The notes under the pieces: generated by a model
What the model saw: only the letters and a program-made list of their open reading frames with translations
Database searches by the model: none
Told to the model about the DNA's origin: nothing
NCBI GenBank assembly: GCA_027489195.1
Contig: JAIYAG010000366.1
Location: 1-6,386 of the forward strand
Length of the DNA stretch: 6,386 nucleotides
From: Burkholderiales bacterium
Lineage (GTDB): Bacteria > Pseudomonadota > Gammaproteobacteria > Burkholderiales > Burkholderiaceae_E
Direction: 5' to 3'
Position numbers and translations under genes: made by a program
In this document: one piece after another, positions 6,139 to 6,386 of the stretch
Layout: every line of letters starts with the position of its first letter
Position numbering within the stretch: position 1 is the stretch's first letter

Positions 6139-6386
6139 ATGCCCACGACATTCCGCCTGCTGCTCGCCCTGCTGATGGCCGCCGCGCTGTCCGCCTGCTC
6201 CAGTGTCCCGAAGGCCGGGTTCAGCGGCGAAGGCACGGTCCAGTCGATCCGGGAGATCAGCGAGCCGTCCACTTTCGCCACGCTGGCGGGCGCCATCGGC
6301 GGCGCGGCGATCGGCGGCGGCATCGGCGCGAGCATCGGCTCGGGCAGCGGCCAGGTGCTGGCGGCCTCGGTGCTGACAGTGGTGAC
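6139..6386 (+). CDS. Glycine-zipper lipoprotein, N-terminal fragment (3' end outside window)
   Basis: An open frame runs from ATG 6139 to the window end without a stop, giving 82 complete codons. The N-terminus is a lipoprotein signal peptide: Arg6, a hydrophobic core (LLLALLMAAA) and the lipobox LSAC with Cys20 as the lipidated residue. The mature part begins SSVPKAGFSG, and residues of about 52-72 form a glycine-rich zipper of the type GAIGGAAIGGGIG, as in SlyB/17-kDa-antigen-like outer membrane lipoproteins. Such proteins are anchored in the envelope; their exact roles are mostly structural or stress-related. The second GAGG of a tandem duplication serves as ribosome binding site. There is no obvious link to the metabolic genes upstream. 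The 103-bp gap before it holds a weak 6-bp hairpin (GCGGCT at 6067, AGCCGC at 6081) and a poor -10-like GATCAT (6096-6101). Confidence 0.85.
   Translation, partial: MPTTFRLLLALLMAAALSACSSVPKAGFSGEGTVQSIREISEPSTFATLAGAIGGAAIGGGIGASIGSGSGQVLAASVLTVV

Noticed and set aside
4116..6335. 739-codon minus-strand open frame opposite the acyl-CoA synthetase and lipoprotein genes
   Set aside because: Low-complexity Arg/His/Val/Leu composition with no motifs. The plus-strand synthetase has every catalytic motif, so this is a shadow caused by scarce stop codons.
1..6386. Mobile element, CRISPR array, phage or defence system
   Set aside because: No transposase, integrase, nuclease or toxin-antitoxin genes, no spaced repeats and no shift in composition were seen; the genes are ordinary metabolic, regulatory and envelope functions.

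Overview
This is a very GC-rich window with dense, well-separated proteobacterial metabolic genes. Gene families, codon use (strong G/C third positions) and A/T-poor intergenic regions suggest a Betaproteobacterium, probably Burkholderiales. That placement is inferred from style and protein resemblance; no rRNA or other marker is present.

Layout from left to right. (1) Positions 3-434, +: C-terminal part of a CaiB/BaiF (family III) CoA-transferase whose start lies outside the window. (2) 503-1942, +: complete NAD(P)-dependent aldehyde dehydrogenase, succinate-semialdehyde dehydrogenase-like. (3) 1989-2678, -: TetR/AcrR regulator, convergent with the dehydrogenase. (4) 2822-4210, +: class III PLP-dependent omega-aminotransferase, divergent from the TetR gene across a 143-bp region holding two 23-bp inverted repeats. 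(5) 4341-6035, +: acyl-CoA synthetase of the AMP-binding superfamily. (6) 6139 to the window end, +: N-terminal part of a glycine-zipper lipoprotein, cut by the window edge. Every stretch between genes is under 150 bp. No tRNA, rRNA, CRISPR array, insertion sequence or other mobile element was seen.

The genes make chemical sense together. An omega-aminotransferase converts a primary amine or omega-amino acid to an aldehyde, an aldehyde dehydrogenase oxidises it to an acid, and a CoA-transferase or AMP-forming ligase can activate acids as CoA thioesters. A TetR repressor between the first two enzymes could sense a substrate or intermediate. Putrescine/GABA, beta-alanine or similar amine catabolism is plausible, but the substrate cannot be read from sequence. 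Each gene appears to have its own leader, so this looks like a cluster of short transcription units rather than one operon.

I found no clearly new biological system. The best leads are regulatory: the paired inverted repeats between the TetR and aminotransferase genes, a bipartite dyad around the candidate aldehyde dehydrogenase promoter, and a 10-bp tandem duplication that doubles the Shine-Dalgarno sequence of the lipoprotein gene.
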